The translations under genes were made by a program, and so were the position numbers. The notes below the pieces were generated by a model. That model was not told where the DNA came from. It searched no databases and was given only the letters and a program-made list of their open reading frames with translations. Positions 19,392 to 27,853 of a stretch of DNA of 64,000 bases are shown here, in pieces. The stretch covers positions 1 to 64,000 of the forward strand of contig NZ_JAKVIO010000015.1 in assembly GCF_022601895.1 (NCBI RefSeq). Reading direction: 5' to 3'. This stretch comes from Sphingomonas sp. LaA6.9 (GTDB taxonomy: Bacteria; Pseudomonadota; Alphaproteobacteria; Sphingomonadales; Sphingomonadaceae). Positions within the stretch are counted from its first letter, which is position 1; each line of letters opens with the position of its first letter.

Positions 19392-20246
19392 TCAAAGCAC
19401 GCCAAAGGTCCAGCCCTCGCTTTCAGCAATTTCATCGGTGAGGGGCTGTGGTTTCCAATATGCACCTCGCAAGGCGGTCGCGCGCAGCCAGGCCGCGGTC
19501 ACGATCGCATCGGTCGCGTGGTCGTCGTAGCGCGCAAGCGGCAGGTGAGGGGCCGAGCCCAAGGCGGCAAGCGCGGCGTCGAGCGCTTGCGGAGTGCGGA
19601 TCTTGCTCAGTCCCTTGCGCAGTCCCGCCGCGCGCGCCGCAATCGCGGTGTAGATCTCGACGATCAGCGCGCCCGAGGCAGGAGGGGGATCGAAGGGCCA
19701 GACGGGAAGCGTGCGGTTGAGCCGCGCGAGCGCGCGCATCCCCGCAAAGCTCGCCTTGGCCACCTGCGCCGCGCCGATCGCGTCATAGACCGTCGAGGGC
19801 TTGCCGCCGCCGCCTGCATTATAGTGCGCCTCGCAGGCGCGCAGATGCATGAAATCGGCCTTCCGCCCGTCGGCCGCGCCGAAATAGAAATGGCGGCGGT
19901 GATGCGTCTCGAGAAAGCTCGCGGCCCCCAGATCGGCATCGTCGCACAGCGCATCGACATAGGCCCAGAAAGCCTTGGCGGTATCGGGCACCGCGTCGCC
20001 GGGCAGATAGCTGCCGCGCGCGATCCTTGGCGGCGCAAAGCTGAAATCGAAGCCGATGAGCAGCGGTTCGCCCGCGCGCGCCTCGATCCAGTCGGCGATG
20101 CCTTCGCGCGACCAGGTGCGACCAGGCGGATCGACCAGCATGGGCGCCGAATTGCCCGCTTCGCAAAAGGCCAGCGCGATCCCCTTGTGCGCGCTCCCCT
20201 TGGCCCCCGACCAGTCGACGACCGCGAAGCGCTCGAAGCGTGTCAT
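19392..20246 (-). CDS. DUF429 family protein (RNase H-like fold)
   Basis: A 284-residue protein with the DUF429 pattern: VVDWSGAKG near the N-terminus, LIGFDFSFAPP at about 62, and a C-terminal HATDAIVTAAWLR, which contains the conserved acidic residues of this predicted RNase H-like nuclease family. Activity has not been established for the family in general. Its ATG overlaps the stop of the preceding serine hydrolase gene by four bases (ATGA), so it is translationally coupled as the third gene of the rarA unit. Confidence 0.8.
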   Translation of the reverse strand: MTRFERFAVVDWSGAKGSAHKGIALAFCEAGNSAPMLVDPPGRTWSREGIADWIEARAGEPLLIGFDFSFAPPRIARGSYLPGDAVPDTAKAFWAYVDALCDDADLGAASFLETHHRRHFYFGAADGRKADFMHLRACEAHYNAGGGGKPSTVYDAIGAAQVAKASFAGMRALARLNRTLPVWPFDPPPASGALIVEIYTAIAARAAGLRKGLSKIRTPQALDAALAALGSAPHLPLARYDDHATDAIVTAAWLRATALRGAYWKPQPLTDEIAESEGWTFGVL

Positions 20247-21634
20247 TCGAGCGCGGCGAGGACATCCGCGGTGAACTTCGCGATGTCGAAGCGCGCACCC
20301 GCGGGATCCTCGCCGCGACGAACGATCACGACCTTGCGGCTGGGGACGATCACGACATACTGCCCGCGATTGCCGAAGGCGGCGTAGGTGTCGGCGGGGA
20401 CGCCGGGCGAACGGCTCATCAGCCAGAAGGTCGCGCCATAGCCGAACTCGCCCTCGGGCTGCGGGCCGGAAGGGGTGGTGACGTACTTGACCCAGCCTTC
20501 GGGCAATATGCGCTCGCCGTTCCAGATGCCGTCGTTGAGATAAAGCAGCCCGAAGCGCGCAAGGTCGCGCGCGGTCGACCAGACCTGACTGGAGAGGATG
20601 AAATTGCCCTGCCAGTCGGTCTCCGCAACGGTGCGCGTCATGCCGATCCTGTCGAAGAGTTCCTTCTGCGGGAAGGCAGCGTAAACCTCGTCGCCTGCCT
20701 TGGCACGCAACGCGCGCATGGCGAGAACGATGTCATTATTGGCATAGCGAAAGCGCGTGCCCGGCATCGCATCGAGCGGCCATGCGGTCACTTCCTGCGT
20801 GACCGTCGTCCCGCCGAAATAGAGCGCATCGGTGCGGTTGCCCGCGGTCTCGCTGTGCAGCCCGCTCGCCATGCGGAGAAGCTGGTCGATCGTGATCTCT
20901 TGGCGGGGGTCGATGTCCGCTTTCCATTCGGGGATGTCGGCCTTCTGGTTGACGGCGAGCAGGCCCTTGTGCGCTCCAATCCCCATCAGTGTGCCGGTCA
21001 GGCTCTTGGCCACTGACCATGTGCGCTGCGAGATATGAGGGCCGAAGCCATCACGATATTTTTCGGCGATTATCTTGCCGTTCTGGACCACGATCGTCGC
21101 GGTCGTTCGTGCGCCCGTGCCGAACGCCTCTCCAAGAGCGCCGCTTACGGTGGTAGCCAAGGCCGTTGCATTGGCGGCCGGTTTTGTTTCTGCCTCGGCG
21201 TCGCCTGCCGGCCAGATCAGCCTGTCGGCATCAGTCCTAGGCCGATAAGGCGCCCTGGTGGTCAATAACTCCAGCCATTGATGTACGCTGCCGATAGGCA
21301 TCACCGTGCAGCCGCGATCCCGAGACCAATAGGCCGTCCGCGCCGGAATCTTGTCATCGAAAGGCACGGTGACCTTTGCTGTAAAGCTGCCCTTGGTGTG
21401 CTCGACCGTGGCCTTCAGCGTCGGCAGGATCGCATCATATTGCGGGTAGATCCCCTTCAGCTCCAGCGCCTCGATCTGCGCCTGCGTCCGGCCCGCGTTG
21501 AAAATCCCGCTGCACAAGGTCAGCGCCTTGTACCCCGCGGCGATCGCGCGATCGTAGGTGGTCGGTTCCTTGTTTTGGGCGGCGGCCGGCGCAGCGATCA
21601 GAAGGGCAAGGGCAACACTAACGCCTGTTCGCAC
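20243..21634 (-). CDS. Secreted beta-lactamase-fold serine hydrolase
   Basis: A 463-residue protein of the class C beta-lactamase/esterase fold. The start is the GTG at 21634, preceded by GGGAGGA; it overlaps the rarA 3' end by 17 bases. Residues 1-20 form a signal peptide ending in APAAAQ. The nucleophile motif S-V-A-K is at 207-210 and the second motif Y-A-N lies in FRYANNDIVLA. The usual third motif (HGG/KTG) appears as FGNRGQ. Such proteins include periplasmic esterases, D-aminopeptidases and peptidoglycan-active enzymes; the substrate is unknown. The first 120 residues are an extra domain not seen in simple beta-lactamases. Confidence 0.85.
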   Translation of the reverse strand: MRTGVSVALALLIAAPAAAQNKEPTTYDRAIAAGYKALTLCSGIFNAGRTQAQIEALELKGIYPQYDAILPTLKATVEHTKGSFTAKVTVPFDDKIPARTAYWSRDRGCTVMPIGSVHQWLELLTTRAPYRPRTDADRLIWPAGDAEAETKPAANATALATTVSGALGEAFGTGARTTATIVVQNGKIIAEKYRDGFGPHISQRTWSVAKSLTGTLMGIGAHKGLLAVNQKADIPEWKADIDPRQEITIDQLLRMASGLHSETAGNRTDALYFGGTTVTQEVTAWPLDAMPGTRFRYANNDIVLAMRALRAKAGDEVYAAFPQKELFDRIGMTRTVAETDWQGNFILSSQVWSTARDLARFGLLYLNDGIWNGERILPEGWVKYVTTPSGPQPEGEFGYGATFWLMSRSPGVPADTYAAFGNRGQYVVIVPSRKVVIVRRGEDPAGARFDIAKFTADVLAALE

Positions 21635-22925
21635 GCAATTCCTCCCAATAGGCCAGCCGTTCGGCGATCCGCTTTTCGAATCCACGCTCCACGGGGGTGT
21701 AATAGGTTTCGGGCCGCATTTCCTCGGGCCAGTAATTGTCGCCCGAAAAGCCCTGATCGGCGTCGTGGTCATAGGCATAGTCCTTGCCATAACCGATCTG
21801 CTTCATGAGCTTGGTGGGCGCGTTGAGGATGTTCCTTGGCGGCATCAGCGAGCCCGTGTCGCGCGCTGATTTCCATGCGGCCTTCTGTGCCTTGTAGACG
21901 GCGTTGGATTTGGGGGCAGTCGCGCAGTAGAGGCACGCCTGCACGATCGCGAGTTCACCTTCGGGCGAGCCCAGAAATTCGTAAGCGTCCTTGGCGGCGA
22001 GGCACTGGACGAGCGCCTGCGGATCGGCGAGGCCGATATCTTCCGAGGCGAAGCGCACCAGCCGGCGCAGCACGTAAAGCGGTTCCTCGCCCGCGGTCAG
22101 CATGCGCGCGAGATAGTAGAGCGCGGCTTGCGGGTCGGAACCGCGCAGCGATTTGTGGAGCGCCGAGATGAGGTTGTAATGCCCCTCGCGGTCCTTGTCA
22201 TAGACCGCCACGCGGCGATGCAGAAAGGCCGCGAGCCCCGCGGGATCGAGCGGATCGTCGATCTTCACCGAAAACAGCGTCTCGACCTGATTGAGCGCGA
22301 AGCGGCCATCGCCGTCGGCGCTCGCGATCAGTGCGGCGCGCGCATCGGGGGTGAGCGGGATCGGGCGGTCCTCGAGCGTCTCGGCGCGCGCGAACAGCGT
22401 CTCGAGCGCCGCATTGTCGAGCCGGTTCAGGATCAGCACCTGCGCCCGGCTCAACAGCGCGGCGTTGAGCTCGAAGCTGGGATTCTCGGTGGTCGCGCCG
22501 ACGAGCGTGACGGTGCCGTCCTCGACATAGGGGAGGAAGCCGTCCTGCTGCGCGCGGTTGAAGCGGTGGATCTCGTCCACGAACAGCAAGGTGCGGTGCC
22601 CCATGCGCCCATGTTCGCGCGCCTCGGCAAAGGCCTTTTTTAGGTCGGCGACGCCCGAGAACACCGCCGAGATCGCGACGAAGCGCAAGCCTACCGCATC
22701 CGCGAGCAGACGCGCGATCGTCGTCTTGCCCGTCCCCGGCGGCCCCCACAGGATGATCGACGAAAGGCGGCCCGCGGCGACCATGCGCCCGATCGCGCCC
22801 TCGGGGCCGGTGAGATGTTCCTGACCCACCACTTCCTCAAGCCGCTGCGGCCGCAAGCGGTCCGCAAGCGGGGCGTTGGCGTCGATAGCGGTCTCGGGTT
22901 CGTCGGGTGCGAAAAGGTCGGCCAT
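21618..22925 (-). CDS. rarA: Replication-associated recombination protein RarA (MgsA)
   Basis: A 435-residue AAA+ ATPase. Walker A is GPPGTGKT at residues 61-68, Walker B is LLFVDEIHRF at about 113-122, and the RarA-specific parts LRPQRLEEVVGQEHL, ATTENPSFELNAALLSR and YARMLTAGEEPLYVLRRLVR follow. The C-terminal part has the family's YYTPVERGFEKRIAERL. RarA acts at stalled replication forks, interacts with SSB and can open duplex ends. It is the first gene of a minus-strand unit with the serine hydrolase and the DUF429 protein. Confidence 0.96.
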   Translation of the reverse strand: MADLFAPDEPETAIDANAPLADRLRPQRLEEVVGQEHLTGPEGAIGRMVAAGRLSSIILWGPPGTGKTTIARLLADAVGLRFVAISAVFSGVADLKKAFAEAREHGRMGHRTLLFVDEIHRFNRAQQDGFLPYVEDGTVTLVGATTENPSFELNAALLSRAQVLILNRLDNAALETLFARAETLEDRPIPLTPDARAALIASADGDGRFALNQVETLFSVKIDDPLDPAGLAAFLHRRVAVYDKDREGHYNLISALHKSLRGSDPQAALYYLARMLTAGEEPLYVLRRLVRFASEDIGLADPQALVQCLAAKDAYEFLGSPEGELAIVQACLYCATAPKSNAVYKAQKAAWKSARDTGSLMPPRNILNAPTKLMKQIGYGKDYAYDHDADQGFSGDNYWPEEMRPETYYTPVERGFEKRIAERLAYWEELRANRR

Positions 22926-22983
22926 GCCGGCCTATCTAGGCGCGTGGCGCCAAAATGCACCAGCCCCTTGTGAAATTGCTATC

Positions 22984-22995
22984 AAGATATATCTT
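22984..22995. promoter_or_regulatory. Palindrome upstream of padR, candidate operator
   Basis: AAGATATATCTT is a perfect 12-bp palindrome 35 bases before the PadR start. PadR-type regulators often bind AT-rich palindromes of this kind in their own promoters. Confidence 0.5.
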
Positions 22996-23030
22996 AGACG
23001 CATCACGACTCACCATGAAGGAAATGGAAC

Positions 23031-23612
23031 ATGTTTATTTTGAACGCCGGGCGCGGCTGCGGGCCGCGGGGCTATCACGCGATGTGGGGGCACAGGGGCG
23101 GGGGCAAGCACGGCTGGGCCGAATGGTCGTTTGGCGGCGGTCGCGGCCGGCGGCGGATGTTCGAGGGCGGCGAACTGAAGCTCGTGCTGCTCAAGCTGAT
23201 CGGCGATCAGCCGCGCCATGGCTATGACCTGATCCGCGAGATCGAGGAACTGACCAGCGGCGCCTATGCGCCGAGCCCGGGCGTCATCTATCCGACGCTG
23301 ACTCTGCTCGAAGACATGGCGCTGATCGACGAGGCCAAGAGCGAGGGCGTGAAGCGCTTGTTTTCGATCACGCGTCCGGGGCGCGACTATCTGGATGAGC
23401 GCGCCGAGGAAGTGGAGGCATTGTTTGCGCGCCTGCGCGAGATCGGCGCGCAGCGCGCGCGCAGCGAGGCCGCACCCGTCCGTCGCGCGATGGGTAATCT
23501 GCGCTCGGTCCTGCAGAACCGGCTGGGGGAGGAGGATGCCGATGTCGATCTTCTCCACGGCATTGCCGCAATCATCGACGAGGCGGCGCAGAAGATCGAA
23601 AGGCTGAAATGA
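23031..23612 (+). CDS. PadR family transcriptional regulator
   Basis: A 193-residue protein. Residues 1-42 are rich in Gly, His and Arg (GRGCGPRGYHAMWGHRGGGKHGW), a tail often seen in PadR proteins of this type and possibly metal-binding. The winged helix follows: LKLVLLKLIGDQPRHGYDLIREIEE, SPGVIYPTLTLLEDMALI and RLFSITRPGRDYL. The C-terminal part is a dimerisation helix. AAGGAAATG stands before the ATG. The last codons overlap the DUF2218 gene (ATGA), so both are coexpressed. Confidence 0.93.
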   Translation: MFILNAGRGCGPRGYHAMWGHRGGGKHGWAEWSFGGGRGRRRMFEGGELKLVLLKLIGDQPRHGYDLIREIEELTSGAYAPSPGVIYPTLTLLEDMALIDEAKSEGVKRLFSITRPGRDYLDERAEEVEALFARLREIGAQRARSEAAPVRRAMGNLRSVLQNRLGEEDADVDLLHGIAAIIDEAAQKIERLK

Positions 23613-23902
23613 TGACGGCAAGCATGGCGCGCGTACCCACCACCAGCGGGAGCCGCTATCTGCAGCAGCTCTGCAAGCACTGGGCGCACAAGATGCCCGT
23701 GGAGTTCACGGCTGAGGCGGGGACGGTGAACTTCCCGAACGGCGCGGTGGCGACGATGACCGCCGAGCCTGAACATTTGCTGGTGACGCTGAGCGTTCCC
23801 GAGGAGAGCGACGCCGAGCGGATGCAGAAGGTTGTTGCGGAGCATCTCGACCGCTTCGCCTTTCGCGAAGCGCCGCTGAGTTTCAATTGGGTGCAGGTTT
23901 AG
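23609..23902 (+). CDS. DUF2218 family protein
   Basis: A 97-residue protein with the DUF2218 pattern: VPTTSGSRYLQQLCKHWAHKMPVEF, then a beta-rich core and a C-terminal HLDRFAFREAPLSFNW. The family is found next to siderophore or PadR genes in several proteobacteria; its function is not established. It overlaps the PadR stop by four bases and depends on the same promoter. Confidence 0.88.
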   Translation: MMTASMARVPTTSGSRYLQQLCKHWAHKMPVEFTAEAGTVNFPNGAVATMTAEPEHLLVTLSVPEESDAERMQKVVAEHLDRFAFREAPLSFNWVQV

Positions 23903-23925
23903 ATCGGATCGACATGCCCCAAGAT

Positions 23926-24015
23926 CCCGTTGGGGATGAGCTTGTCGAAGCCCTGTCCTTCGTTTTTCTCTCCCAAAGGGAAAAAGAGGGCTTCGACAGG
24001 CTCAGCCCGAGCGGG
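23926..24015. repeat. Palindromic element between convergent genes
   Basis: Two 29-base imperfect inverted arms (23926-23954 and 23987-24015; core GAGCTTGTCGAAGCCCT against CTTCGACAGGCTCAGCCC) with an inner hairpin CTCCCAAAGGGAAAAAGAG. It lies between two convergent genes and could end transcription from both sides. A related copy is inside the E2 gene at 36392-36492. Confidence 0.85.
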
Positions 24016-24039
24016 CGGGGGGCACAGCCGAAAGCCTGA

Positions 24040-25221
24040 TCAGGGCACCGGGCTGGGGCGGGGCGGGCTGCTGCCTGCCTCGCGCTGGCGGATGACGCGC
24101 AGATAACCGTCGACCAGCGACTGGTTGACCGCGTCCCAGCCGTAGCGGTCGCTTGCCTGTTTGCCCGATTTTCCGGTCGCCGCCCGCGCGTCTGCATCTT
24201 CACAATAATGTTGAAGTGCATCGGCGAAGTCGGCGATTGCGCCGGGGCGCACGAGCCGGCCGGTGACCCGGTCGGTGACAAGGCTTTCGCTTCCCGTCGC
24301 GCGCGCCGCGACTACCGGGAGCCCTGCAGCCATTGCCTCAAGGGTAACATTGCCAAAGGTTTCGGTAACCGACGGGTTGAACAGAAGGTCCATCGAGGCG
24401 ACCGCGCGGCCCAGATCGGGGCCCGCCTGGAAACCCGCAAAAATGCCGTCGGGCAGCCGATCGGCGAACCATTGCCGAGCCGGGCCTTCGCCCACGATCA
24501 GCACGCGGTGCTTCACCCCGCGCCGCTTCAGCGCGTCGATCGCATCCGAAAAGACATCGAGCCCCTTTTCCATCACAAGGCGCCCGACAAAGCCGATGGC
24601 GACTTCGTCGTCTGCGATGCCCAACTCACGGCGCCACGCCAGATCGCGACGGTTCGGATTGAAGATTTCCTGATCGATTCCGCGCGACCAGATGCCCACA
24701 TCATAGTTCATCCGCTGATCGCGCAGCAATTGCGCCATCGAATCGGACGGCGCGAAGATTGCGTCGCAACGGCGGTAGAAGCGCCGCAGCCATGCGAGCG
24801 CCAGTGGCTCGAGAAAGGCGAGGCCGTAATACCGGAAATACGTCTCGAAGCGCGTGTGCACCGATGCGACCGCCGGCCGGTTCCATTTGCGCGCGAGCGA
24901 GACGGCGCTGTTGCTCATCACCTCCGGGCTCGAAACGTGAAAGATATTGGGGTTGAAGCGCTTGATATCACTCTTGACCGAGGGCGGCAGCATCAGCGGC
25001 GCCCGATATTCGGCGCGGCCCGGGATCGCCATCGAGGGGATGCTGACCAGATCACCGGTGGGCTCGAAAGCCGGTGTGTCGGTGGTCGGCGAATAGATGC
25101 GTACCTGCGCGCCCTGCCGCAGCAGATAGCCGACCAGCCGGTTCAGCGCCTGGTTGGCGCCGTCCCGTACGTAATTGTAATTGCCGCTGAACAGCGCGAT
25201 GCGGAGATCGGTGACGTCCAT
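24040..25221 (-). CDS. Glycosyltransferase family 4 (GT-B fold)
   Basis: A 393-residue glycosyltransferase beginning MDVTDLRIALFSGNYNYVRDG; an open frame extends further upstream but the family starts here. The C-terminal Rossmann domain shows AIGFVGRLVMEKGLDVF (about 222) and the E-x7-E motif in VTETFGNVTLEAMAAGLPVVA. The whole resembles GDP-mannose- or UDP-sugar-dependent glycosyltransferases of the MgtA/SqdX kind that modify lipids. The sugar and acceptor cannot be read from the sequence. It is 52 bases downstream of the LD-carboxypeptidase gene, same strand, so cotranscription is likely. Confidence 0.88.
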   Translation of the reverse strand: MDVTDLRIALFSGNYNYVRDGANQALNRLVGYLLRQGAQVRIYSPTTDTPAFEPTGDLVSIPSMAIPGRAEYRAPLMLPPSVKSDIKRFNPNIFHVSSPEVMSNSAVSLARKWNRPAVASVHTRFETYFRYYGLAFLEPLALAWLRRFYRRCDAIFAPSDSMAQLLRDQRMNYDVGIWSRGIDQEIFNPNRRDLAWRRELGIADDEVAIGFVGRLVMEKGLDVFSDAIDALKRRGVKHRVLIVGEGPARQWFADRLPDGIFAGFQAGPDLGRAVASMDLLFNPSVTETFGNVTLEAMAAGLPVVAARATGSESLVTDRVTGRLVRPGAIADFADALQHYCEDADARAATGKSGKQASDRYGWDAVNQSLVDGYLRVIRQREAGSSPPRPSPVP

Positions 25222-25273
25222 AAGCGGCAAGCCGATAGCGGCTTGCGACGAAAATTGCCACTGGGAAGGGAGA

Positions 25274-26104
25274 TTACACCCCGCCGAAGGGAACCACCCG
25301 GTTTTCGGCATCATGGCCGATATCCGCTGTGCCCAGCAGTGGAATGCCCGAGACCGCACACCAATGGGCAACGATCTCCTCCACCTCGTAGCCGAAGGGA
25401 CGGTCATTCTCGATGACGTCGCTGACTCGCCCGATCCGGATACCGGCAACGCGCCGGATTTCGGGGTTGCTCGTGATGTGAAAGAGCGTGCGGTCGATGC
25501 GATAGTGATGCTCGGACACTTCCTCGAGCATCATGACATGGTCGCTGAGGTCGGGCTGGAAGGGAGTGCCGATCAGGTTGCTCAGGATCGTCATGTTGAA
25601 CGCGACCGCGCGTTCGCGGGCTGCATTGGGTTCAATCGCCCCGACCGAACGCTCGACCAGCCAGCTCAGCGCGCGATCGATCGCGGCATCGCCGCCCGCC
25701 CGGCGAATATCGGCGGGCATGGGGCCGTGCGCGACATGATCGAAGCCGGCGCCATAGAGCGCGCCGAGCAAGGTGCCAGCGTCCGAATAGCCAAGCCATT
25801 GCTTGGCGCGTGCCGTGTCGTTCAGGCGGGGCAGCGCTGCCTCGGCGATCCGGCACGATCCATAGCCCCCACGCGCGAACCAGATCGCATCGATTTCGGG
25901 ATCGTTGGCCCAGGCGACAAAGGCGTCCGCGCGCGCCGCGTCATCCCCCGCGAAATGGCCATGGGTCAGAAAGCACTGCGGATGAAAGCGAATCTCGGGC
26001 GCAGATTCGCCGTACAGCGCCCGTGCGCGCGCGACGACGCGGTCGGCAACGTCCTCGTCGATGGGGCAGCTTGGCGCTACGACGCCGATCCGCGTGGTTT
26101 TCAT
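25274..26104 (-). CDS. LD-carboxypeptidase (S66 family)
   Basis: A 276-residue S66 peptidase, which removes the terminal D-Ala from murein tetrapeptides in the cytoplasm during cell-wall recycling. It begins MKTTRIGVVAPSCP, has the family's FARGGYGSCR (about 77-85), the nucleophile Ser107 in GYSD, the Glu in MLEEVSEHHYRIDR and the His in ADIGHDAEN. An ATG nine bases upstream (26113) is an alternative start. It diverges from mpl, whose product uses the tripeptide that this enzyme releases, so the gene pair is functionally matched. Confidence 0.9.
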   Translation of the reverse strand: MKTTRIGVVAPSCPIDEDVADRVVARARALYGESAPEIRFHPQCFLTHGHFAGDDAARADAFVAWANDPEIDAIWFARGGYGSCRIAEAALPRLNDTARAKQWLGYSDAGTLLGALYGAGFDHVAHGPMPADIRRAGGDAAIDRALSWLVERSVGAIEPNAARERAVAFNMTILSNLIGTPFQPDLSDHVMMLEEVSEHHYRIDRTLFHITSNPEIRRVAGIRIGRVSDVIENDRPFGYEVEEIVAHWCAVSGIPLLGTADIGHDAENRVVPFGGV

Positions 26105-26150
26105 GGCACTCATCCCGCCCGGCTTGCCGATTGCATCAAAACCGTCAATA

Positions 26151-26200
26151 GAGCGCTTCCCGAAAAAGTGGGTACCGGTTTTTCGGTTCGGAAAGCGCTC
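26151..26200. repeat. Palindromic element with GAGCGCTT ends
   Basis: Left arm GAGCGCTTCCCGAAAAA (26151-26167) and right arm TTTTTCGGTTCGGAAAGCGCTC (ending 26200) form an imperfect hairpin around GTGGGTACCGG. This element type is found in many alphaproteobacterial intergenic regions. It lies in the shared promoter region of the LD-carboxypeptidase and mpl. Confidence 0.75.
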
Positions 26201-26216
26201 CATCGAATCTTTGCTG

Positions 26217-26264
26217 GATCATCTTCCGAGCCGCTGCGTGGTACCACGCAGCTCGAAGTTGATC
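26217..26264. repeat. Long hairpin just before mpl
   Basis: The core GCTGCGTGGTACCACGCAGC (26233-26252) is a perfect 20-bp palindrome, and outer arms GATCATCTTCCGAG and CTCGAAGTTGATC extend it. It ends 13 bases before the mpl ATG and would form a strong hairpin in the mpl leader RNA. Confidence 0.8.
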
Positions 26265-26277
26265 TAAGCCCGCGCCC

Positions 26278-27675
26278 ATGAACAAGACCAAAAGCTATTT
26301 CTTTTGCGGAATCGGGGGCAGCGGGATGCTGCCGCTCGCGAGCATCGTGCGCGCACAGGGGCATGAGGTGAAGGGCTCCGACCGCGCGCTCGATCAGGGG
26401 CGGACAGGCACCAAGTTCGACTATCTGCGTGCGCAGGGCATCGAACTTTTCCCGCAGGATGGCAGCGGCATGACGAGCGGCTTCCAGACGCTGGTCACCT
26501 CGGCCGCAGTCGAGGACACGATCCCCGACGTGATCAAGGCGCGCTCGCTGAGCGCCAAGGAATTGCGCCGCGCCGACCTGCTCGCCGAACAGTTCAACGC
26601 CGCGCCGACGAGCATCGGCGTCGCGGGCACCAGCGGCAAGTCGACCGTCACTGGCATGATCGGCTGGATCCTTCATGCGGTCGGGCGTCAGCCCACGGTG
26701 ATGAACGGCGCGGTGATGAAGAATTTCGTGCGCGACGACGCCCCCTTCGCCAGCGCACTCGTCGGCGGCGACCAGTATTTCGTCAGCGAGATCGACGAGA
26801 GCGACGGATCGATCGCGCTGTTCGATCCGCGCATCGCGGTGCTCAACAATATCTCGCTCGACCACAAGTCGATGGAGGAGTTGCGCAGCCTGTTCGGCAA
26901 CTTCATCGGCAAGGCCGAATGCACGGTGCTCAACCTCGACAACGACGAAGTCGCCAAGCTTGCCGCGATCCTGCCCGAGGAACGCGTGCTGAGCTTCGGC
27001 ATCGACCGGCGCAACGCCTATCTGCGCGCCGAGGAACTTGTGGAGGCGCCCGACGGCATCAGCTTCACCGCGATCGAGAAGGCCGACGGGACGCGCGTGC
27101 AGGTCTCGCTTGCGGTGCCCGGACGGCACAATGTTTCCAATGCGCTTGCAGCGCTCGGCGCGGTGCGCGCCTGTGGCGTGAGTCTTGCCCAGGCCGCCGA
27201 CGCGCTTGCGGATTTTGCCGGACTGTCGCGGCGAATGGACGTCGTGGGCAGCGCGAGGGGCGTGACCGTGATCGACGATTTCGGGCATAATCCCGACAAG
27301 ATCGCAGCGACCCTCACCACGCTGCACGCCTTTCCGGGGCGGCTGCTCGTGCTGTTCCAGCCGCATGGCTATGGCCCGCTCAAGGTGATGAAGGACGAGC
27401 TGATCGCGACCTTTGCCGAACATCTGGCCGCCGACGACGTGCTGATCATGCCCGACCCCGTCTATTATGGCGGGACGACCGACCGCAGCGTCGGCACCGC
27501 CGACATTATCGCGGGGGTCAGGGCGCAGGCGCGTCATGCGGAACATGTCGCCGAACGCTTTGCGGCGGGCGCGCGGCTGGTGACGCTCGCCGAACGGGGC
27601 GACCGCATCATCATCATGGGCGCGCGCGACGATACGCTCAGCCAGTTCGCTGCCGAGGTGCTCGCCGCACTCTAG
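26278..27675 (+). CDS. mpl: UDP-MurNAc:L-Ala-gamma-D-Glu-meso-DAP ligase Mpl
   Basis: A 465-residue Mur ligase. The N-terminal nucleotide-binding part reads YFFCGIGGSGMLPLA; the ATP P-loop GTSGKST is at 117-123; EIDESDGS, ISLDHKSMEEL and the C-terminal DDFGHNPDKIAATL with YGGTTDRSVGT follow. Mpl joins the recovered murein tripeptide to UDP-MurNAc, feeding cell-wall precursors. Compared with MurC, the spacing and the VYYGGT motif favour Mpl. The leader has a strong hairpin that may hinder or tune translation. Confidence 0.92.
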   Translation: MNKTKSYFFCGIGGSGMLPLASIVRAQGHEVKGSDRALDQGRTGTKFDYLRAQGIELFPQDGSGMTSGFQTLVTSAAVEDTIPDVIKARSLSAKELRRADLLAEQFNAAPTSIGVAGTSGKSTVTGMIGWILHAVGRQPTVMNGAVMKNFVRDDAPFASALVGGDQYFVSEIDESDGSIALFDPRIAVLNNISLDHKSMEELRSLFGNFIGKAECTVLNLDNDEVAKLAAILPEERVLSFGIDRRNAYLRAEELVEAPDGISFTAIEKADGTRVQVSLAVPGRHNVSNALAALGAVRACGVSLAQAADALADFAGLSRRMDVVGSARGVTVIDDFGHNPDKIAATLTTLHAFPGRLLVLFQPHGYGPLKVMKDELIATFAEHLAADDVLIMPDPVYYGGTTDRSVGTADIIAGVRAQARHAEHVAERFAAGARLVTLAERGDRIIIMGARDDTLSQFAAEVLAAL

Positions 27676-27723
27676 ACCTTGATCGTTTCGGGCTGAATCG
27701 GCCTGAAACGTGAATCAAGGTCT
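27674..27723. repeat. Palindromic repeat (AGACCTTGAT family), copy 1
   Basis: Arms AGACCTTGATCGTTTCGGGC and GCCTGAAACGTGAATCAAGGTCT around TGAATCG. It begins inside the mpl stop codon region and may serve as terminator. Related copies are at 42947-43010, 43023-43070 and 59088-59135. Confidence 0.8.
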
Positions 27724-27853
27724 CAACCGATCACGCTCTGGCCACGACCTGTCGTTCGTCGCTTGTTGTTGCCCCTTTGTCGAAATCGGGTGCAGCTTTG
27801 CTGCATCGGCACCGCTACGCGTGCGACAATAACGGAATTTCCGGAGATATGAT

